Positions 5,706 through 9,301 of a stretch of DNA of 9,301 bases are shown piece after piece. The position numbers and the translations under genes were made by a program. The DNA comes from CAZKCK01 sp964552325. GTDB taxonomy: Bacteria > Bacteroidota > Bacteroidia > Bacteroidales > TTA-H9. The notes beneath the pieces were generated by a model, which was not told where the DNA came from, did not search any database, and saw only the letters and a list, made by a program, of their open reading frames with translations. The stretch lies in assembly GCA_964552325.1 (NCBI GenBank), contig CAZKHA010000135.1, positions 1 through 9,301 on the forward strand, in the 5' to 3' direction. The first letter of the stretch is position 1. Every line of letters starts with the position of its first letter.

Positions 5706-7226
5706 TTAGTCAACATAACCTACTTCCATACGTCTCATGCGTTGGTTTTTGCGGCGGGCGGTTCGGTAAACACCGTAAACAATTACCAAAGCGATGGGCA
5801 ATAAGAAGTTGAGCCATTTTACCATGGTTTTCGAACTGTCTTCCATCTGTTTGAGCGGGCGGGCGGTAATGCCTTTTGTTCGGAGGTCAATCAAACCGGT
5901 TGCATCCGAAAGGCAATCAATGGAGTTGACCATGAGCGAAACATTGTCGGGCTGAACTTGCCGGGGCTGCTGGCCTTCTCCGTTCACGGCGAATTGTCCG
6001 TTTGAGATCACCAGGAGCTTGCCCGGTTTCGATCCGCCAAAATTGCCTTCTACCAACGCGCCCAGCACCAAACCCGATTGCGTGAAGTCTTGCTCAGTCC
6101 ACCGCTTATTAATGTCAAAATAAACAGGAGGAACCAAAGCGCCACTTTGTTTGGATGATTTTAATAAAGGCGTAAAGGTGAAACTTGGACTGCCTTTCCA
6201 GGTAATGCTCGAAGCAAAGGGTAACATCACTTGCTCCAAGCCTTTGGTAGCTGGGTTGTCAGCAAAAGTTGTGATAATTGGGAAAAAGGGGAAATTGACC
6301 TGGGTCTGAATACTATAACCGCCTTGTTGTTGTACAACGCTTATCGGTCCGCATTGCGCATCTACCACAAAATTGTTATCAACTAGCAAGCCTTTCATTT
6401 CCAACCAGGTTTCTAGTCCGGTAGTCTTGCTATTGCCCGAAACGGTTTGGAAGTTGCCCTCAACGCGATCCATAGCAATATAGATGTTGCCTCCATTGCG
6501 CAGGTAATCGTCTAGCTTGGCAAGTTGATCAGCGGGAATGGAGTCTTGTGGAGCAATTAAGGCTAGGGTTACATAATCGGTAAGCTTGAGGGCAGAATCA
6601 GCCAGGTTAACAGCTTCAACGGTATAAAGCACACCAAGTTGCGGAAGGGCTTGGGCATAAGAAGCTTGTGAGGGTTCGCCATGGCCTTGAATTAAACCAA
6701 TTAACGGCTTGTTTACCACTGAAAGCTTTTTAAGGCTAGAGCTTAGCATATACTCCATGCTTCCATCGGGGCGAACAAAAGGTATGATATCCTTGCGGTC
6801 GCCCAACTGAATAACAGCGCCCATAAATGCTTTTTGCTGCTTAACCTGATCTTTTTCGCGAACATTGATCAGCAGTGGCTGAATGCCGGCCTGCATGGCG
6901 GCTTGCTCAGTTTCTTGGTCTTTGTTGGGGTCGATAAACTCATAAACAATGTTACCTTTTGACCGAGCAGCATATTCCATCAGCATTTCCTTGAAATCGC
7001 GGCGCGAAACGGTGTATTGCGCCGGAAGGTCTTCGGTGAAATAAGCCTTGATGGTAACGGTTTCGGGCAGGTTTGCCAAAATATCCTTGGTAGCTTTCGA
7101 AAGCGAATAACGTTTGTCTGCCGTAAAGTCGAGGCGTAGGAAGAACCGGGCTGCCAATATGTTAACAAGTATAACAATGCCGGCTATCAGGAGTATATTG
7201 CTTGAGAAGGTGGTTTTCTTTTTCAT
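5706..7226 (-). CDS. gldG: ABC transporter auxiliary/substrate-binding protein GldG
   Basis: A 506-residue inner-membrane protein that works with the GldA ATPase and GldF permease. It has an N-terminal membrane helix (about 10-30) followed by the family hallmark LDFTADKRYSLS (32-43). A large periplasmic part of the ABC_transp_aux type (PF09822-like) includes LIQGHGEPS (178-186) and NGGNIYIAMD. A second membrane helix lies near the C-terminus (468-487) and is followed by a strongly basic cytoplasmic tail (RTARRKNQRMRRME). In Flavobacterium johnsoniae the Gld transporter has been linked to gliding motility and is named from it, yet homologues are common in Bacteroidota that do not glide, so the substrate is unknown. 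It starts 25 bp after gldF, and its end lies close to the DUF4340 start. Confidence 0.93.
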   Translation of the reverse strand: MKKKTTFSSNILLIAGIVILVNILAARFFLRLDFTADKRYSLSKATKDILANLPETVTIKAYFTEDLPAQYTVSRRDFKEMLMEYAARSKGNIVYEFIDPNKDQETEQAAMQAGIQPLLINVREKDQVKQQKAFMGAVIQLGDRKDIIPFVRPDGSMEYMLSSSLKKLSVVNKPLIGLIQGHGEPSQASYAQALPQLGVLYTVEAVNLADSALKLTDYVTLALIAPQDSIPADQLAKLDDYLRNGGNIYIAMDRVEGNFQTVSGNSKTTGLETWLEMKGLLVDNNFVVDAQCGPISVVQQQGGYSIQTQVNFPFFPIITTFADNPATKGLEQVMLPFASSITWKGSPSFTFTPLLKSSKQSGALVPPVYFDINKRWTEQDFTQSGLVLGALVEGNFGGSKPGKLLVISNGQFAVNGEGQQPRQVQPDNVSLMVNSIDCLSDATGLIDLRTKGITARPLKQMEDSSKTMVKWLNFLLPIALVIVYGVYRTARRKNQRMRRMEVGYVD

Positions 7227-7251
7227 CTTTTTAAAGGATTAGGTTGGCCAA

Positions 7252-7971
7252 TTAACTGCGATTTGCTTCCAGGTTCAAGCGGGCGCCGAACAAAGCCAAA
7301 AGCGTTAACGAAATAAAATAGATGATATCTTTGCTATCGATCACCCCGCGTGTGAGGGCATCAAAATGGGTGCTAATACTCAAATAGGTAAGGGTGCCGC
7401 CGATAATTCCTGGTAGGTTGCCGCCAAGCATTTCGAATATCCAATGAAAGAAGATGCCGATAAACAGGGCTAACAGGAAGGCAACGATTTGATTGCCCGA
7501 GACGCTACTTGCAAAGATGCCGAGTGCAGTATAAACCGAAGCCATTAACAAGAGGCCAAGGTAACCCGCCAAAACCGCACCATGGTCAATAGGGCCCAGT
7601 TGTGATACTGTAATATAATAGGGCAGCGTGAACAACAGTGCAATAAGGATTAGGAATAGGATGGAGGCAAACTTTCCGGCCACAATCTGCCAATGGTTTA
7701 CGGGCTTGGTGAGTAAAAGCTCGATGGTCCCAAGTCTGTTCTCTTCGGCCAGCGATTTCATGGTGAGTGCTGGGATGATAAAGAACAGGGTCCAATAGGC
7801 TATGCCGAAGAAACCCGATAAAGTGGCCTGATTGATGAAAAATATATCGGAAAGGTAAATCCATGTAAAAAACCCGCTGAATCCAAGAAAAACCACCAGC
7901 AGGATATAGGCCATGAGGCTATCGAAGAACGATTGCAACTCGCGTTTGGCTATGATCAGTATTTTTTGCAT
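7252..7971 (-). CDS. gldF: ABC-2 type transporter permease GldF
   Basis: A 239-residue integral membrane protein forming the channel of the Gld ABC complex. About six membrane helices are visible, near residues 20-40, 53-73, 100-120, 132-153, 161-181 and 216-231. Between helices 2 and 3 lies the cytoplasmic coupling motif of this permease family, MKSLAEENRLGTIELLLTKP (71-90), which contacts the ATPase. The short N-terminal amphipathic stretch MQKILIIAKRELQSFFDS is also typical. The gene lies 19 bp after gldA and 25 bp before gldG, so the three are one transcript. Length agrees with GldF proteins (about 240 residues). Confidence 0.94.
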   Translation of the reverse strand: MQKILIIAKRELQSFFDSLMAYILLVVFLGFSGFFTWIYLSDIFFINQATLSGFFGIAYWTLFFIIPALTMKSLAEENRLGTIELLLTKPVNHWQIVAGKFASILFLILIALLFTLPYYITVSQLGPIDHGAVLAGYLGLLLMASVYTALGIFASSVSGNQIVAFLLALFIGIFFHWIFEMLGGNLPGIIGGTLTYLSISTHFDALTRGVIDSKDIIYFISLTLLALFGARLNLEANRS

Positions 7972-7990
7972 AATGAATTGTTTTTGAAGA

Positions 7991-8920
7991 TTAATGGATA
8001 GTCAATTCACGGAAAACATCTTCGAGCTTGGTTTCAAATGGGGTCATTTCGGTTAAGAACCAATTGTTGGCAGCACAAAGGCTGAAAATGGCCCGTTTTG
8101 AAGATGAGCCTGGCTTGCTCTGAATTTCGAAATAGCCCGGCTTATCGGCGTTAAAATCTACTGAAGCAATGGTTTCCAATTCTTTGAGTGCGTTAAAGGC
8201 TTCGTTGGTGGGTGCCTCTTCGATGCAAATTTTTAGGATTTCGTGACCTGTTGCACGTTTGCGAAGTTCTTCGGCAGTGCCATCGGCTACAATACGTCCT
8301 TTGTTGATGATGAGGATGCGATCGCAGGTGGCTTCTACCTCGGCCAAGATATGCGAACTCAACAATACGGTCTTTTCTTTCCCAATCCTACGTATCAAAT
8401 CGCGTATTTCCATAATTTGGTTGGGATCTAAGCCAGAGGTGGGCTCGTCAAGTATCAATACTTCGGGGTTGTGTATAAGGGCTTGTGCCAAACCAACACG
8501 CTGGCGGTAACCTTTCGAGAGTTCTGAAATCTTCTTATGTTTTTCGCCTTCAAGCCCGCAAGTGTTAACCATTTCGAGGATGCGGTTTGGGATGTTGGCT
8601 TGGGGAATTCCCTGTAAAGCTGCCACAAAGTGAAGGTAGTCAATTACAGGCATTTCAGTGTACAGCGGATTGCTTTCGGGCAGGTAGCCAATGTGCTTGC
8701 GGATTTTGTCGGGATGCTGATGTGTGGTGAATGCCCCAACACTAATTTCGCCCGAGGTGGGCTCTAAAAAAGTGGTGATAGCCTTCATGGTAGTAGTCTT
8801 TCCAGCTCCATTTGGCCCTAGGAAACCAAGCACTTCTCCGGTTTTTACTTCAAAAGAAATGTTATCGACGGCCAATTGTGGGCCATATTTCTTTGTAAGA
8901 TTTGTGACTTTAATATCCAT
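7991..8920 (-). CDS. gldA: ABC transporter ATP-binding protein GldA
   Basis: A 309-residue cytoplasmic ATPase that powers the GldF/GldG transporter. With the ATG at 8920 as residue 1, the nucleotide-binding domain has Walker A GPNGAGKTT (35-43, Lys41), a GYLPE motif in place of the usual Q-loop (78-82, normal for the CcmA/DrrA/NatA-like group), the signature LSKGYRQ (134-140), Walker B VLILDEP (154-160, Asp158 and Glu159) and the H-loop His190. A C-terminal extension of about 80 residues ends in LEDVFRELT, typical of ABC-2 exporters. The start at 8920 gives the family beginning MDIKVTNLTKKYG. An ATG at 8950 would add ten residues that look unrelated, and a -7-like TTGTTTTG (8943-8950) overlaps it. 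It is the first gene of the operon. Confidence 0.95.
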   Translation of the reverse strand: MDIKVTNLTKKYGPQLAVDNISFEVKTGEVLGFLGPNGAGKTTTMKAITTFLEPTSGEISVGAFTTHQHPDKIRKHIGYLPESNPLYTEMPVIDYLHFVAALQGIPQANIPNRILEMVNTCGLEGEKHKKISELSKGYRQRVGLAQALIHNPEVLILDEPTSGLDPNQIMEIRDLIRRIGKEKTVLLSSHILAEVEATCDRILIINKGRIVADGTAEELRKRATGHEILKICIEEAPTNEAFNALKELETIASVDFNADKPGYFEIQSKPGSSSKRAIFSLCAANNWFLTEMTPFETKLEDVFRELTIH

Positions 8921-8970
8921 GGAATTGCGTAATTTTTGGGTGCAAAACAACTAAAAATCATGGTAAAAGT

Positions 8971-8999
8971 AAAGTGTTAACAAGGTACTTTAACACTTT
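8971..8999. repeat. Perfect 10-bp inverted repeat upstream of gldA
   Basis: AAAGTGTTAA (8971-8980) and TTAACACTTT (8990-8999) are exact reverse complements with a 9-bp spacer. The site is centred 65 bp upstream of the gldA start, inside the region that must hold its promoter. Arms of this length and spacing suit a dimeric regulator. As RNA it would form an AT-rich hairpin followed on the plus strand by only a few T residues, which makes a poor terminator. Confidence 0.5.
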
Positions 9000-9008
9000 T
9001 TAACCCTG

Positions 9009-9042
9009 ATTTAAGGCTATTTAACCAAAGCAATCCTTAAAT
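9009..9042. repeat. 8-bp inverted repeat ATTTAAGG/CCTTAAAT
   Basis: The arms at 9009-9016 and 9035-9042 are perfect, with an 18-bp spacer that itself contains TTTAACC. It lies next to the 10-bp palindrome and shares its TTAA core. Alone, such a repeat is expected by chance a few times in a window of this size, so its value rests on the clustering. Confidence 0.28.
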
Positions 9043-9057
9043 GGATATGGTGAAGGA

Positions 9058-9099
9058 CAGGAACAGATGATTTTGACTAGTTGCCAAGTGCTGTTCCTG
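9058..9099. repeat. 9-bp inverted repeat just downstream of the histidine kinase stop
   Basis: CAGGAACAG (9058-9066) and CTGTTCCTG (9091-9099) are exact reverse complements with a 24-nt loop. The first arm reached on the minus strand starts 2 bases after the kinase stop codon. This position suits an mRNA 3'-end stem-loop for the kinase gene. No T-run follows (TCCTTCACC), so it is not a standard intrinsic terminator. Confidence 0.35.
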
Positions 9100-9101
9100 G
9101 T

Positions 9102-9301
9102 TTAATTAGGCAATGGCAGCTCAAAATAAAATTCCGAACCTTTTCCATGTTTAGTCTTAACGCCAACATTGCCGCCATGCGCCTCAATAATTTTCTTAAC
9201 AATAGCAAGCCCTAGGCCATTGCTGCGCTCACCAGAGGTTGTCCGGGTGCTGGTTTTCTGAAAAACTTTAAAAAGCTTGCTTATTTCATCCTCATTAATT
9301 C
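9102..9301 (-). CDS. Sensor histidine kinase, C-terminal end of the catalytic domain (cut by window edge)
   Basis: Only the last 65 codons are in the window; the gene enters from the right edge. They cover the end of an HATPase_c domain: an F-box-like stretch LFKVFQKTSTRTTSGERS, the G2 ATP-lid motif NGLGLAIVKKIIEAHGG, and the closing strand block GSEFYFELPLP before the TAA. These are typical of orthodox or PAS-type two-component sensor kinases, including many in Bacteroidota. Since no receiver domain follows, it is not a hybrid kinase with a C-terminal receiver. The sensed signal and the partner regulator lie outside the window. It points the same way as gldA, 181 bp away, but the inverted repeats between them suggest separate transcription units. 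Confidence 0.92.
   Translation of the reverse strand, partial: INEDEISKLFKVFQKTSTRTTSGERSNGLGLAIVKKIIEAHGGNVGVKTKHGKGSEFYFELPLPN

Noticed and set aside
5460..5804. 114-codon plus-strand frame across the gldG/DUF4340 junction
   Set aside because: Its hydrophobic stretch is the reverse reading of a real membrane-anchor region, and the opposite strand has a well-supported operon.
8921..8950. N-terminal extension of GldA from the ATG at 8950
   Set aside because: The ten extra residues do not resemble family members, which begin at the MDIKVTNLTKKYG equivalent; a -7-like element overlaps the upstream ATG.
4665..9098. 11-bp word GTGCTGTTCCT repeated at 4665-4675 and 9088-9098, both in intergenic DNA
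   Set aside because: Several shared 11-mers are expected by chance in 9.3 kb, and the flanks agree only with a gap; not treated as a repeat family.
1..9301. Mobile element, CRISPR array, tRNA/rRNA or defence system
   Set aside because: No transposase, integrase, regularly spaced repeats, tRNA-like folds or defence-type proteins were seen; all complete genes are recognisable core-type genes.

Overview
The window reads as ordinary chromosome of a Bacteroidota bacterium, probably of the Cytophagia/Sphingobacteriia type, although the order is an inference. Three things point there. The first residues of the sigma factor (MRQLKITKSITNRETASLDK) are the typical Bacteroidota RpoD N-terminus. A GldA-GldF-GldG ABC transporter is present, a set named from gliding Bacteroidota. 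The DNA is moderately AT-rich, Shine-Dalgarno sites are mostly weak, and some TAnnTTTG-like promoter elements occur.

Layout. At the left edge is the 5' end of rpoD on the minus strand (78 codons visible). A 344-bp non-coding stretch carrying its likely promoter and an imperfect hairpin separates it from degP/htrA on the minus strand, a complete periplasmic serine protease with an intact His-Asp-Ser triad and two PDZ domains. A 233-bp divergent intergenic region follows. It holds an 11-bp-period direct repeat and leads to a plus-strand cluster, dapF, a GNAT acetyltransferase and mltG, packed with a 4-base overlap and then a 1-base gap. This cluster makes the meso-diaminopimelate building block and cleaves nascent peptidoglycan strands, so it is a cell-wall cluster with one acetyltransferase of unknown target between the two enzymes.

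Converging on mltG from the right is a four-gene minus-strand operon: gldA (ATPase), gldF (membrane permease), gldG (membrane-anchored auxiliary protein) and a DUF4340 protein. Gaps are about 19-25 bp and the operon ends in a strong GC-rich hairpin with a GAAA loop and a T-run. Together these should form one inner-membrane ABC-2 type complex. Its substrate cannot be read from sequence. A 181-bp region with three perfect inverted repeats separates gldA from the C-terminal end of a sensor histidine kinase at the right edge.

I see no mobile element, CRISPR array, tRNA, rRNA or phage gene, and no gene set that looks like an undescribed defence or biosynthetic system. The observations most worth following are regulatory (repeats and palindromes in the intergenic regions, and the rpoD leader), plus the role of the DUF4340 subunit in the Gld transporter.
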